Under the pieces are notes generated by a model, which was not told the DNA's origin, ran no database searches, and saw only the letters and a program-made list of their open reading frames with translations. A stretch of 64,000 bases of DNA, taken from Bacteroidota bacterium (lineage in GTDB: Bacteria > Bacteroidota > Bacteroidia > Bacteroidales > UBA10428). Positions 41,727-51,640 of this stretch are shown in pieces (position 1 is the stretch's first letter; each line of letters starts with the position of its first letter). Position numbers and translations under genes: made by a program. The stretch covers positions 2,852,001 to 2,916,000 of the forward strand of contig CP065006.1 of assembly GCA_016699695.1 (NCBI GenBank), written 5' to 3'.

Positions 41727-42640
41727 GGAACGAAACTAATTTGTTTGCGATTTTCTAATACCACCAGTCCACCAAAGGTGCCTGCCAAAAGTTCTCCCGA
41801 TTTATTCTCATAAATTGCAAACGTTTCATCAGGAATCAAGGTTTTAAAGGTTTGATTGGCTGGTTCGAAATAGCATAATCCCTTGTTCGTGCCAACATAG
41901 ATGATACCATTGAGAGATTCAAACACAGTGTGAACTGTATTGCCTGGAAGACTGCCGGGTTCTGAAGGCACATGGGTGTAGTGTGCAATTAGTTGGCCAG
42001 AAGCGTTTATTACCATAATACCTGCTTCCTCAGTTGTCAGCCAGATATTCTGATTTTTATCGATACACAGGTTAAGGATCCTGTTGTTGGGCAGGCTGTT
42101 TTTATTGTTGGGTTGGTGAAAAAAATGTTGAATTTTTTTGGTTTCAGGATTGTAGGATACAACGCCTTCCAGTTGGTTGCAGATCCATAGTGTGCCATCC
42201 GGAGCTTCTATAATTTGCCTTACTCTGGTGAGTGTTTTTTGCAGGGGCCCCTTCATGGCTATTGGGTGAGAAATAAACCGATCGAGCACAGGGTCATATT
42301 CAAAAAGTCCGCTGTTGTTGGTTCCAACCCACAAGCGACCCTTCGAATCGACAAATACCTCGTAAATAAAGTTGTCGCCAATGTCGTGTGCTCCTGTTCC
42401 ACGATAAAAAACACGTGTCGAATAGCCGTCGAAACGTACTAAGCCATCGTCGGTGGCAAACCAGATAAACCCGCTACTATCCTGGGTTGTAGCGCAAGTA
42501 ATGTTGCTTGGTAGCCCCTGAAGGTTTGTAATCTGTTTGAGGCTTACATCATCAAATGCAGATTGGTTATAGCCTTCCAAAAAGCATATAAGCAACATGC
42601 CCGTTGCAAAAAAACACCTCCATAAATTAGAAATTGGCAT
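41721..42640 (-). pseudogene. Sensor histidine kinase with two-component propeller, N-terminal fragment (cut by IS)
   Basis: This fragment encodes a signal peptide (FFATGMLLICFLEGY) and the first propeller repeats (SGFIWFATDDGLVRFDG, KGRLWVGTNNSGLFEYDP, GTLWICNQLEGVVSYNP, QNIWLTTEEAGIMVINA, GIIYVGTNKGLCYFEP). It stops after 306 residues, using a TAG made at the IS border. Deleting both IS copies, the spacer and one TAAATA fuses ...ISFVPI to YGGFTDN... in the same frame, giving 1168 codons in all. Such proteins sense periplasmic ligands, in Bacteroidota often glycans; the ligand here is unknown. Confidence 0.88.
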
Positions 42641-42695
42641 TTAAGAGTGAGTTTATCTCTTAAAGATAAAAAAAAAGTTGAACTTATTTCAGGCT

Positions 42696-44690
42696 TTATT
42701 CCGAAAGGTTTTTAAGCTTCAATTCAACAGTTTTCTGATTCTTTACAGCATGGCTAAGCATGGTTTTTACCAGAATTTTTTCATTCTCCTGTAGTTCTTT
42801 TTCATGGTCTATATGGTTCTCGTACCATGCGGCAAAGAATTTGTTTTCGCTTTGGATGCTTTTTTTCTGTTCTTTAAGGGCTTTAAGGTTTTGTTGCCTT
42901 ATTTCGCTTTGCAACTCGTTGTGATTGGCCAGTTTCCTGGTAAAAACCATGGATTGTTTGTAAACCTTTATTAAGGTATCGATACAGGCGTTGTGAGTCT
43001 GAATAATTAGCTCGTCCTTAGGTGTTAGCTTATTTATTTTTGAATAAAGCGTTGCCTGTTCTTTTAAACTCTTTTCCATGAGGCCAGTGTGAGCATAATA
43101 ATCGCGTGCTGTATTTTGCAAATCCGATTTGGCGGCTTTTTTGTCTCCGATAAAATCTTCGATGTGGGCATAAATTGTTTTAAGCGAATCGACATAATCG
43201 AATATCAGAGGTTCGTCTCCTGAAAGTACCATGTAGGTCAGTTTTACCACATTGAATTTAAACTCTTTATTGGATTTTGCAATGCTGTCGTCAATGCGGG
43301 CATCCAACTGTGCATAATTATCGAGAATAGAAAAAAGCGAATCCATTTTTAACCTTAAATGGTTTTGATCTGCTTGCAACAGGTTAATTTCTTTGTGGGC
43401 CGAAAATATTGCCAATGTATCTGCAAAGACGGGTACATTGCTGGTTTTTGTGCTGTCGAATGGTTTAAGTTTTCTTATTTCTGCCCTGCCAATATTTATC
43501 TGATAGGTATTCATTTTTTTTGTATACGACGATGCTTTTCCTACTATTGCCTTTTCGCCCGAATGTTGGCTTTTTTTGGCTTTGCTGGTTTTTGACTTGA
43601 TGCGGTTCGTGAGTCTCTTCTGGTCCCTTTCCAATGTTTTAAGTTCGGTGTTTCTGGCACGGAAAACGGAGTCGCTTATAGTCCGGTGTTTTTCGGTCGC
43701 CTGCTTCATGATACCATAATCGCGGGAATAATTTTCAAATTGCCATTTGTTAGAGGCAGTGATTTCTCTCTCAATATCGTAGTTCAGTGAATTAAGGTAA
43801 TAGGCATAAGCCTTGTTGAAGTGATTTAAAGGGTTTATTTCTGTAGCCTTTGTTCCATCCTCCATCATTAGTTGAAATTCGGTTTTACGTCTTATTTTTT
43901 CTATTTCCAAATTGTAATCGGGATAAGCCAGGGGTATTCGTAAACTATCTTCTACAAACTGGTTAAAGGCTATAGGTGCAGGGTTAAAAAGCCATTTCGG
44001 ATCGATGGGGTAATGGGTTTTTACAAGCGAATCCAAGGGTATATTAAAATAAGAAAAATCGACATCAGGCACAAAATAAACCTTGTTGTTCGCGTAAGGC
44101 AATCGAATCATGTTATAGAGTACTTTCCTGAATGCCGGAGGGCGCTTTGCCAGCCCCCCGCTACCCCAGGTAGCATCGGTGTGTATCCAAACCGAGTCCG
44201 TTAAGCTTACGTTCCAGGCATGGTTCGACTTTATAAAAGGTTTCTGCTTATTGTAGTCAAAACCTTTGGTGTAACCGCTTATTACATATGTTTCAATGCC
44301 TACTGAGTTACACATGGCACTATAAAGGTTTGCATAATCGTCACACAAGCCCTTTCGGCTTTTTATTGTTTGTTGGGGAGAGTCATCGGGGTTTTCAGAT
44401 TCGTATAAAGCTTTTACATCGTAGCGTATTTGGCCGGCAACCCAGTTGAAAATAGTTTTTGCCTGTTCAAACTGCGAATCGGCAGTATCGATTATTTGCA
44501 ATGTATATTCTCTAATATCGGTTTGGCTTTGCAGCGTGGTAGTAGATGAAAGGCAGAATAAAAAAGACAACAGGACAATAAATTTGCCTCTTTGAATGCA
44601 TTTGTAAAAATTGCAGTCCGTTACTTTCAAGTTCTGGAAATTATGAGAGAATGAATAGATTAAAATTACAAAACCCTTATAATCACACAA
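42696..44690 (-). CDS. Exported transglutaminase-like protein with long coiled-coil C-terminus
   Basis: The 664-residue protein has a signal peptide (FIVLLSFLFCLSSTTTLQSQ) and a transglutaminase-like domain at about 60-200. The Cys-His-Asp triad is visible: SRKGLCDDYANLYSAMCNSV, IKSNHAWNVSL and HTDATWGSGG. The remaining 450 residues are charged and helical, rich in Lys/Glu and coiled-coil-like. Such periplasmic proteins are protease- or cross-linking-type cysteine enzymes of unknown substrate. The signal peptide begins unusually late (about residue 37), so the true start may be the TTG at 44630 rather than the ATG at 44690. Confidence 0.72.
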   Translation of the reverse strand: MCDYKGFVILIYSFSHNFQNLKVTDCNFYKCIQRGKFIVLLSFLFCLSSTTTLQSQTDIREYTLQIIDTADSQFEQAKTIFNWVAGQIRYDVKALYESENPDDSPQQTIKSRKGLCDDYANLYSAMCNSVGIETYVISGYTKGFDYNKQKPFIKSNHAWNVSLTDSVWIHTDATWGSGGLAKRPPAFRKVLYNMIRLPYANNKVYFVPDVDFSYFNIPLDSLVKTHYPIDPKWLFNPAPIAFNQFVEDSLRIPLAYPDYNLEIEKIRRKTEFQLMMEDGTKATEINPLNHFNKAYAYYLNSLNYDIEREITASNKWQFENYSRDYGIMKQATEKHRTISDSVFRARNTELKTLERDQKRLTNRIKSKTSKAKKSQHSGEKAIVGKASSYTKKMNTYQINIGRAEIRKLKPFDSTKTSNVPVFADTLAIFSAHKEINLLQADQNHLRLKMDSLFSILDNYAQLDARIDDSIAKSNKEFKFNVVKLTYMVLSGDEPLIFDYVDSLKTIYAHIEDFIGDKKAAKSDLQNTARDYYAHTGLMEKSLKEQATLYSKINKLTPKDELIIQTHNACIDTLIKVYKQSMVFTRKLANHNELQSEIRQQNLKALKEQKKSIQSENKFFAAWYENHIDHEKELQENEKILVKTMLSHAVKNQKTVELKLKNLSE

Positions 44691-44712
44691 ATATTGTTAT
44701 TAACCAGAAAAA

Positions 44713-44761
44713 AAGTCATCTTACTGCATGAAGAATATTTTTTGCAGCAGTAAGATGACTT
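44713..44761 (-). terminator. Rho-independent terminator of malQ
   Basis: AAGTCATCTTACTGC (44713-44727) pairs perfectly with GCAGTAAGATGACTT (44747-44761), a 15-base stem. Read on the minus strand it ends in a run of T residues (A-run at 44708-44714). It lies between malQ and the transglutaminase-like gene, so the two are probably separate transcripts. Confidence 0.88.
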
Positions 44762-44787
44762 AGTCTTGCTCCATTATTTAATATTGT

Positions 44788-47508
44788 CTAGTAGTCCGTA
44801 TTGCGTCCCGATTGTTCGATGAGTGTTTGCAACAATTTGTTAAAGTTTTCCGAAGATTTCAGCTCGTCGATACTCTGATGCATACGGTATTTCCAATGGT
44901 GGCGCACGTTGCTGGGCTGATTAATCTGCTCGCGGTGTGTTTCTTTCCATCGCAAATCCCCATCCATAGCCAGCAGGTCCTGTATCGGAAAGGTTGTCCA
45001 CATGGCAGGCGAGTATAGGTGTTGGGTAATCATCTGCTGGCATAACCAGGGTTCGGCAAAATAGGGTGCTTCGCCAAAATTGCCCAGTTCTCTGTTGAAA
45101 AACTGCTGTATGGCTTCGCGATTGCCTTCCCACCATCCGCGAATGGTAGGCATGTCGTGGGTAGAGGTGGTGCAAACCGACATATAGGGTGCATCGGCCG
45201 GATGGGCGTATATTTTCTTCGGATTTTTCGACATCCGTTGAATTTCGAGGCTTAGTATTCCAAGCTGTTTCATTACGGGTGGCACACATTCGGGCACCAT
45301 ACCAAGGTCTTCGCCGCAAACCAGCATTTTACTTGCTGAGATAATAGCTGGTAACTTTTCCATTCCCTTGTGATACCAGAAATCGTCATGTCTTTTGTAG
45401 TAATAATGGGTATATATTTGGTTTAACCTTTCTTTGGTGTAAGCATCCAAGTCGGCATACGACGAGGTAAAATGAAATGCTATGCGCGGATGCCATTCAT
45501 TTTCGCCCGTTTGAACGAAGAGCACATTGGCAATAAGATCGAACAGGCCGTTGCGGATTTGTCTGTCTTTGTCAGTCAATTCTTCTTCTTCAATATCTTT
45601 TAAGAAATACTGATTCACCTTTTGTTGGGTATTAAAGGCTTCTTTCATTGTATAGCTTCCAAGGCCGCTGCTATCGAGGAATTTCTTTTTCACCTCTTTT
45701 ACCCAATCGCCAAAAATCTGATACAGAATATGTTCATGGATGTAGGGCATTACCAGGCGGTTGTAGTCGAAATGGATGCCGTACTGCTCTATCTCCTGCG
45801 CACTCATGGGTATAGATGGGTTGAAATAGCCTAGCAGTCCTTCTACTGCGTGCAGAGGAATTTCCCATATTCTGAAAAAACCTAAAATATGATCGATCCG
45901 GTAAGCATCAAAATACTCTTCCATTTTGTGGAGTCTTTTTCTCCACCAGCTATAACCTTCTTTTTGCATAGCTCCCCAGTTGTAAGTCGGAAATCCCCAG
46001 TTCTGCCCTTTGGCTGAGAAATCGTCAGGGGGAGCTCCGGCTTGTGCGTTGAGATTGAACAGATGGGGTTCGGTCCAGGCTTCAACGCTGTTGGGGCTGA
46101 TACCTATGGGAATATCTCCCTTGAGCACCACCCCTTTTTCATGGGCGTATTTGCTTGCTTCGCTGAGTTGTTTGTCGAGATGAAACTGAAGGAAATAATG
46201 AATGCTGATATCGTCCCAGTCTGGAGAATCAGGGCTGCAAAGCTTTTCAATATCTTTTTTCTTGTAGATACTGTGCTCGCTCCATTTTCTGAAGTCTGCG
46301 GTATCATTCTTATCACGCAGGAAGGCATAGGCGGCATAAGGTACCAGCCAATCTTTGTTCTGGTTGAAGAAAGCCTTGTATTCGGCAGACGTAAAAAATT
46401 CGTCTTTTACCTGGTCGAATATTATTTTGTAATAGCGCGATTTTAAATCCAGCACCTCGGGGTAATTTACATCGGTTTCTTTATTGAGGCGCACACGGTG
46501 TTCGTTGTATTCGGCAACAATTTTTTTATCCTTGGGGGTTCCTAGTTTTTCGAGGTTGAGGTAAATGGGATGCAGCGCAAATACCGAAATGGATTTGTAA
46601 GGATAGGAGTCGAGCCAACTGTGGGTGGCAATGGTTTCGTTTACCGGCAACAATTGTATCATCTTAAGATCCGCCTGTTTGGCCCAATCGATAAAGTCGA
46701 TAAGGTCTCTGAAGTCGCCAGATCCAAAACCCTTGTCGGTGCGCAAGGAGAAAACAGGTACAGCTACGCCGGTAGCTTTCCAATTGCCAAGCGGATAGCG
46801 GAAACGTTCGTCGGATTGAATGTAATGGTATTCCTTTTCTTTTTGTGGGAGGGTGTTTAATTCCCTGTCATGGCCTTCTTCGAGGGTTACGGCCATTTTT
46901 TTCTCTATGTTGTAAATGCCATATTTGTAATGCAAGGGTTTTTTAATTCCGGAAACATCAATACTTCCTGTCCAGAGCGGAAAGTCCTCGCCGCAACCCA
47001 AAACAAAAGGATTTTTAATATCCCAATCGCCCAGCTGTGGTGTATTGCCCAAAACGCAGACCCTGTATTTATTGCCTATTCGCGGAACCTGGATTTTGAA
47101 CTGAAGAGTTTTTTTTGCCGAAGCCAGGTTGATTGATTTCGCTTCAACTGTGGGCCTCATTAACACTTTTGAAAAGGCCGAAGTATATAGAACCTTTTCT
47201 TCTACCGAAGGCAGCCGCCAGGTTTCGTTGGCAAAACATACAGATTTATTTGTTTCGCTGCGTTTGACGGTCCTGTTAGGTCCATCTTCCCACATTTCGA
47301 AGCCAAACTCATCTTTCAACAGGTATTTGTATTCGGGATCTCCGGCTGATTCCTCGATATTGATTTCTACCTGCCACAATCCATAATGCAGATAGTTCAT
47401 AGGCAGGGCGTGGGCACTATTCCATTTTCCCATAATTTCCGGCGAACCACAGAGATAAATCTGTTGTCCGGGATTGGTAAAATAGTGAATCGAGAATAAT
47501 ATTTTCAT
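44788..47508 (-). CDS. malQ: 4-alpha-glucanotransferase (GH77) with two starch-binding domains
   Basis: The 906-residue protein has two N-terminal CBM20-like domains (about 1-95: IYLCGSPEIMGKWNSAHALP; about 125-225: VCVLGNTPQLGDWDIKNPFV) and a GH77 barrel. The barrel starts KATGVAVPVFSLRTDKGFGS and carries the nucleophile Asp in DAYRIDHILGFFRIWEIP, the acid/base Glu in MLVCGEDLGMVPECV and the third Asp in TSTHDMPTIRGWW. This is the DPE2-like architecture found in Bacteroidota and plants. It transfers maltooligosaccharide units between glucans in the cytoplasm. With PpgK and the surface amylase it forms a route from starch or glycogen to glucose-6-phosphate. Confidence 0.93.
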   Translation of the reverse strand: MKILFSIHYFTNPGQQIYLCGSPEIMGKWNSAHALPMNYLHYGLWQVEINIEESAGDPEYKYLLKDEFGFEMWEDGPNRTVKRSETNKSVCFANETWRLPSVEEKVLYTSAFSKVLMRPTVEAKSINLASAKKTLQFKIQVPRIGNKYRVCVLGNTPQLGDWDIKNPFVLGCGEDFPLWTGSIDVSGIKKPLHYKYGIYNIEKKMAVTLEEGHDRELNTLPQKEKEYHYIQSDERFRYPLGNWKATGVAVPVFSLRTDKGFGSGDFRDLIDFIDWAKQADLKMIQLLPVNETIATHSWLDSYPYKSISVFALHPIYLNLEKLGTPKDKKIVAEYNEHRVRLNKETDVNYPEVLDLKSRYYKIIFDQVKDEFFTSAEYKAFFNQNKDWLVPYAAYAFLRDKNDTADFRKWSEHSIYKKKDIEKLCSPDSPDWDDISIHYFLQFHLDKQLSEASKYAHEKGVVLKGDIPIGISPNSVEAWTEPHLFNLNAQAGAPPDDFSAKGQNWGFPTYNWGAMQKEGYSWWRKRLHKMEEYFDAYRIDHILGFFRIWEIPLHAVEGLLGYFNPSIPMSAQEIEQYGIHFDYNRLVMPYIHEHILYQIFGDWVKEVKKKFLDSSGLGSYTMKEAFNTQQKVNQYFLKDIEEEELTDKDRQIRNGLFDLIANVLFVQTGENEWHPRIAFHFTSSYADLDAYTKERLNQIYTHYYYKRHDDFWYHKGMEKLPAIISASKMLVCGEDLGMVPECVPPVMKQLGILSLEIQRMSKNPKKIYAHPADAPYMSVCTTSTHDMPTIRGWWEGNREAIQQFFNRELGNFGEAPYFAEPWLCQQMITQHLYSPAMWTTFPIQDLLAMDGDLRWKETHREQINQPSNVRHHWKYRMHQSIDELKSSENFNKLLQTLIEQSGRNTDY

Positions 47509-47637
47509 CGGTAGGTGTTTTTAACCGGCTTTTTTCCGGAAAGATTAGTATTAAGTAAACAATAATTAAACCCAACCTTAATATAGGAAAAATATGCTTA
47601 CCTGATGCTGAGCTTTAGACGAAACATGAAATTTTTA

Positions 47638-48171
47638 TCAGAGGCATAGCATCATGTCGATGTTGGTACCATTGTATTCGAACTGTCCGAGTTCTTTAAA
47701 GCCAAGTTTAGTGTAAAAGTGAATTGCATGGCTGTTGCTTGCCTGAACTCCACCCCAAAGAAAAATTCGCTTTTGTGGGTTTGCTTCCGGTAATTGAAGC
47801 AGGGTATATTCAAAAAGCAGGCGGCCAAGCCCTTTACCTTGCCAGTAATCGGCCACAGAGGGGGCAAAAGTATAATCACCTGGCTGGGGCTTAAGGCCAT
47901 AGCTTTTAAAACGATCGGCTTCAAAATCGAGCCAGCCCGATTTTAAAATAGTATAGGCTTCAATAAAGAGGGTATGTTCATCGATGGCCAAAAGGAGAAT
48001 GTATTCCGGGTTTTCAATTAATTGGTAAAGGCTATCTGTTTCAAAGGGGTGGGGTTCAAAGCGCTTACGGCTCTCTGGGCTCAGCGAATTTAAATAGCCC
48101 AGAAGATTGAGAATATCGTCGTGGGTTGCATGCCGAAGCAAAAAAGTATGATCGTGAAGGTGAATATGCAT
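47638..48171 (-). CDS. GNAT family N-acetyltransferase
   Basis: The 177-residue protein has the GNAT acetyl-CoA site: YTFAPSVADYWQGKGLGRLL, with the Q-x-x-G-x-G/A loop (QGKGLG), followed by NSHAIHFYTKLGFKELGQFE, the usual motif B helix and strand. It transfers an acetyl group to an unknown amine. It lies 12 bases after the permease gene and may be co-transcribed with the 48.2-50.9 kb unit. Confidence 0.82.
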   Translation of the reverse strand: MHIHLHDHTFLLRHATHDDILNLLGYLNSLSPESRKRFEPHPFETDSLYQLIENPEYILLLAIDEHTLFIEAYTILKSGWLDFEADRFKSYGLKPQPGDYTFAPSVADYWQGKGLGRLLFEYTLLQLPEANPQKRIFLWGGVQASNSHAIHFYTKLGFKELGQFEYNGTNIDMMLCL

Positions 48172-48183
48172 AGCAATTCTAAT

Positions 48184-49491
48184 TTAGTTAAATGCAAAAA
48201 AGCGAATGTAAAGATATAAGGAAGCACAAATGGTAGAAATGAAAATTACGGGTATTCCTACCTTCATGTATTCTTTAAATCGCAGCGGATAGGGTGTTTT
48301 TTGGGTTAAGCCAGCAACAAGAATATTGGCTGCTGCTCCTATAAGGGTGCCATTTCCACCAAAACAGGCTCCCAGCGATAAAGCCCACCAGAATGGGTCG
48401 ATGTTTGTTTGCAATTGTTGACCAAAACTTTCAATTACAGAAATCATGGTGGCGGTAAAAGGTATACTGTTAATGATGGTTGTGGACAAGGATGATAACC
48501 ATAAAATTAATTGGGTTGTGAGCGCCATATTTCCCTGTGTGAGACCGAGCATTTTATCGGCAATAATGTCAATGATGCCTGTTTTTTCAAGCCCGCCCAC
48601 AAGTACAAACAGACCTAGAAAAAAGAATAAGGTAGGCCATTCTACTTCTTTCAGAATTTCTTCCGGATCCTGATGGTTTACCAGCAGAAGTATAAATCCA
48701 CCACCAAGGGCTATGGTGGCAAGGCTTACATGATGAAAATGGTGCGTTACAAAAGCCAGTATAATGATTGAAAACACAAAAATGCTTTTCATGAAAAAAG
48801 GTCTGTCGCGAATTGTTTTTGCTTCGTCAAATGCCATTATCTTACTGGTATCGACTACTACTGATTTTAGTTTTTTATAATAAACAAGGCGTAAGTATAG
48901 GAGAGTAAAAACAGATACAACAACTACTACAGGTGTGTTGATATATATGAAATCCATAAATCCAAGATGGGTGGCACCACCAATCATAATATTGGGTGGA
49001 TCGCCGATAAGGGTCGCAGTACCTCCTAAATTCGAAAAAATGATTTCTCCGATAAGAATAGGGGTGGGGTTTATTTTAATGGTATTGGCTATGGCAAAGG
49101 TGAGGGGTACAATAATCAGCACTGTGGTAACATTGTCTAAAAAAGCCGATAAAAAGCCTGTTACAATAGACAATACCACCAAAATTCTCCATGGATCGCC
49201 TTTAGTAAACTTAACCCCTTTTACGGCAATCAATTCAAATATCCCCGATTTGCGCATTACTGCTACGGTAATCATCATACCACACAGTAGTCCCATTGTG
49301 TCGAAATCAATGTAATTTACCGCTTCTTCCTGGCTTAGAATTCTGAAAATTAGTAGTAAAAATGCCCCCATCATGGCAGTAATTGCTGTAGGAAACTTTT
49401 CGGTGGTAATGAAGAAGAAACTCAACACAAAAATGGACAGGGCCAAAACAGCCTCGTTTGCTTGAACGGATGATATAAAATCGGTAAGCAT
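48184..49491 (-). CDS. ArsB/NhaD-type ion transporter permease (SLC13-like)
   Basis: The 435-residue protein has 11-12 membrane helices and the two internal repeats of this superfamily: NLGGTATLIGDPPNIMIGGA in the first half and FGGNGTLIGAAANILVAGLT in the second. These loops form the substrate and Na+ sites. It is of the CitMHS/ArsB/NhaD group; the sequence does not tell whether it moves Na+/H+, arsenite, citrate or another anion. The adjacent CBS-domain gene (9 bases upstream) may regulate it by nucleotide binding. Confidence 0.82.
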   Translation of the reverse strand: MLTDFISSVQANEAVLALSIFVLSFFFITTEKFPTAITAMMGAFLLLIFRILSQEEAVNYIDFDTMGLLCGMMITVAVMRKSGIFELIAVKGVKFTKGDPWRILVVLSIVTGFLSAFLDNVTTVLIIVPLTFAIANTIKINPTPILIGEIIFSNLGGTATLIGDPPNIMIGGATHLGFMDFIYINTPVVVVVSVFTLLYLRLVYYKKLKSVVVDTSKIMAFDEAKTIRDRPFFMKSIFVFSIIILAFVTHHFHHVSLATIALGGGFILLLVNHQDPEEILKEVEWPTLFFFLGLFVLVGGLEKTGIIDIIADKMLGLTQGNMALTTQLILWLSSLSTTIINSIPFTATMISVIESFGQQLQTNIDPFWWALSLGACFGGNGTLIGAAANILVAGLTQKTPYPLRFKEYMKVGIPVIFISTICASLYLYIRFFAFN

Positions 49492-49500
49492 AGCTACAAA

Positions 49501-49941
49501 TTAAGTGTCCAGTGCCACACACAATATTTCAATCCCTGTGATAAGACCAATTAAGGTTTTTCCTTCAACTACAGGAAGAAGTGAGCCTTTGTTACGGTAA
49601 AGTAGATCGGCTGCATACGACATCGAGTCGCCTGGTGCTACTGTTGGATATTTCGAATCGATAAAGAGTGTAGCCTTATGGTCTAATATTTCTTGCAGCT
49701 GAGTGCTAATCTGGTCGAGGTCGGCCATGAAAGAAGTGTTGTAAATGGATTTGATGTAATCGGGAATAGCTGCATCAAGAATTTTTTGCTCGGTAATGCA
49801 GCCAATGTATTCGCCTAATGCATTTTCCACAGGAAGAACACTATGCCGCTGAAGTCTCATGGTACGGATTACCCTTCGCAAAGTGGATTTCTCGTTGACC
49901 GATGAAATATCGCGTAGTACATAATCTTTTACTCTTTTCAT
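49501..49941 (-). CDS. CBS-pair domain protein
   Basis: The 146-residue protein is a single Bateman module of two CBS motifs: VRDISSVNEKSTLRRVIRTM with HSVLPVENALGEYIGCITE, and YPTVAPGDSMSYAADLLYRN with GSLLPVVEGKTLIGLITG. Such modules bind adenosine nucleotides and control a partner protein. It lies between the PfkB kinase and the permease gene on the same strand, and the permease is the most likely partner. Confidence 0.85.
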   Translation of the reverse strand: MKRVKDYVLRDISSVNEKSTLRRVIRTMRLQRHSVLPVENALGEYIGCITEQKILDAAIPDYIKSIYNTSFMADLDQISTQLQEILDHKATLFIDSKYPTVAPGDSMSYAADLLYRNKGSLLPVVEGKTLIGLITGIEILCVALDT

Positions 49942-49989
49942 AGCAATGAATAATAATAAATGGGCAATGGTAAGGAGTTTAAGAATTAT

Positions 49990-50937
49990 TTATTCTACTT
50001 CTTCCAGGCTTATTCTTGATAAGTTCTTTTTTATTAGCGTCACATCTCGAATTTCTTTGTATAAATCTTCTACATTGGTTAATCCGGCTGCTGAGGCAAA
50101 CCTCAGGGTTTCAGTAAGCGAGCGGTCCTGAAGGTAAGAATGAATAAAACCGGCCAGGTAGGCATCGCCATAACCCAGCATATTGGCAATTTTAAGGTTT
50201 TCAGGTCTTATTATGTAAGATTTTTCTCTTGTTACAGCCACCACGTTCTCTATGCGATGAATAAATAAAACAAACGCTGTTTGGCTGCTTTGGGTAAGTA
50301 TTTTCCTGCCAGCCTCCAGAAAATTAGCAATGCCGTCGATGGGTTTCCCAAATAGCTCGTGTTTACTTCGCATGTCGGGACAAATCAGAAAGGGCGATAC
50401 GGTTAATAGCTCCTCGGTGTAATCGGGAGAGGTATGAACCAACACCTTCTTGCCCTGGTTTTGAGCGATAGCTATCAGGCGCTTATATACCTCTACCTGC
50501 GCACCTTTTGGCAGAGAGCCAGCAATTACCACAATTTTCACCCGTTTCAGGAGCTGTTCGAAATTCTCTATAAAAAAGTCGATGTCGTCGGTCGAAACTT
50601 CTTGTCCGAAATCGTTTATCTCGGTGAGTGTTTCATGCTGAAGATCAAGAATAGAAATGTTGGTACGTGTGAGCCCTTCGGTAAAAATAAAACTGGTGGT
50701 GATTCCTGTTTGCCTGATTTCGTCGCACAACATATGCCCCGAGTACCCGGCAGCAAAACCCGATGCAATTACCTCGTTGCCCAGCATTTTTAGGGTGAGG
50801 GCAATGTTTACACCTTTTCCACCAGGGCTTAGAATGCTAATCTCCTCCTGTCCTAGTCGATGTAGTCTGTGGGTGGCAAAATCGTTAAGGATTAGTATCT
50901 TGTCAAGTGCAGGATTAAGCGTGATGGTGAGTATCAT
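49990..50937 (-). CDS. 1-phosphofructokinase-like PfkB sugar kinase
   Basis: The 315-residue protein belongs to the FruK/LacC/PfkB group: ILTITLNPALDKILIL at the start, the substrate loop SPGGKGVNIALTLKMLG, and IVVIAGSLPKGAQVEVYKRL. The C-terminal anion-hole motif reads NMLGYGDAYLAGFIHSY instead of the usual GAGD, with the catalytic Asp kept but Ala replaced by Tyr. It probably phosphorylates fructose-1-phosphate, tagatose-6-phosphate or fructose-6-phosphate. No PTS genes are near. The gene lies 48 bases upstream of the CBS-domain gene on the same strand. Confidence 0.78.
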   Translation of the reverse strand: MILTITLNPALDKILILNDFATHRLHRLGQEEISILSPGGKGVNIALTLKMLGNEVIASGFAAGYSGHMLCDEIRQTGITTSFIFTEGLTRTNISILDLQHETLTEINDFGQEVSTDDIDFFIENFEQLLKRVKIVVIAGSLPKGAQVEVYKRLIAIAQNQGKKVLVHTSPDYTEELLTVSPFLICPDMRSKHELFGKPIDGIANFLEAGRKILTQSSQTAFVLFIHRIENVVAVTREKSYIIRPENLKIANMLGYGDAYLAGFIHSYLQDRSLTETLRFASAAGLTNVEDLYKEIRDVTLIKKNLSRISLEEVE

Positions 50938-51036
50938 TGGTTCGATTACTTGGTAGTTGTACTAAAGTTATTGAAAAATAACGATTTTTCAGCCATCAAA
51001 GTCAGCTGCTTTTATAGTTGCTCTTCAGCAAGGGTT

Positions 51037-51609
51037 TTACCGATAATACCCCGATCTGTCGATGGCGCGGAAAACCGCCGGTGGCATGAAATGGCGAACG
51101 TCCTTTTTTTCTTTGAAAGCCTGCCGGATAAATGTCGAAGAGATTTCGATTTGTGGTGCTGCCACGAGACGAATATTTTCATGGCCCCTGAGGTCGTTCT
51201 CATGAAAAGGCTGGCGTGGGTAAATATATCGTTGGTAATTCTGAATAAGTTGATCTGCATTTTTCCATTTATGAAAGCTGGACAATCCATCGGAGCCCAT
51301 GATAATTACAAACTTCAAATCAGGGTGTTTTTCCTTCAAATAAGCCAGTGTATCTATGGTGTAAGATGGTTGCGGCATACGAAACTCAATGTCGCTTGCT
51401 TTGAACCGAAGGTCGTCTGCTATGGCTTCTTTAACCAGGTCGAGTCGGGCATAATCACTGAGCAGGCTTTTTTTTTCCTTAAGTGGATTGTGTGGGCTTA
51501 CTACAAACCAAATCTGGGTAATGTCGGTAAATTCGACCATGTAATTGGCAATGGCCAAATGACCTACATGAATGGGATTAAAAGAACCAAAAAAAAGCCC
51601 GATTTTCAT
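51037..51609 (-). CDS. nadD: Nicotinate-nucleotide adenylyltransferase
   Basis: The 190-residue protein makes nicotinate adenine dinucleotide from NaMN and ATP in NAD synthesis. It has the nucleotidyltransferase motif IGLFFGSFNPIHVGHLAIAN, with the HxGH signature as HVGH, WFVVSPHNPLKEKKSLLSDY, and the C-terminal ISSTFIRQAFKEKKDVRHFM with SSTxxR. It is the third gene of yicC-gmk-nadD, a common Bacteroidota order. Confidence 0.94.
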   Translation of the reverse strand: MKIGLFFGSFNPIHVGHLAIANYMVEFTDITQIWFVVSPHNPLKEKKSLLSDYARLDLVKEAIADDLRFKASDIEFRMPQPSYTIDTLAYLKEKHPDLKFVIIMGSDGLSSFHKWKNADQLIQNYQRYIYPRQPFHENDLRGHENIRLVAAPQIEISSTFIRQAFKEKKDVRHFMPPAVFRAIDRSGYYR

Positions 51610-51640
51610 GAAGAAAGCAATTTTCTCAGTTTCTGCATCC

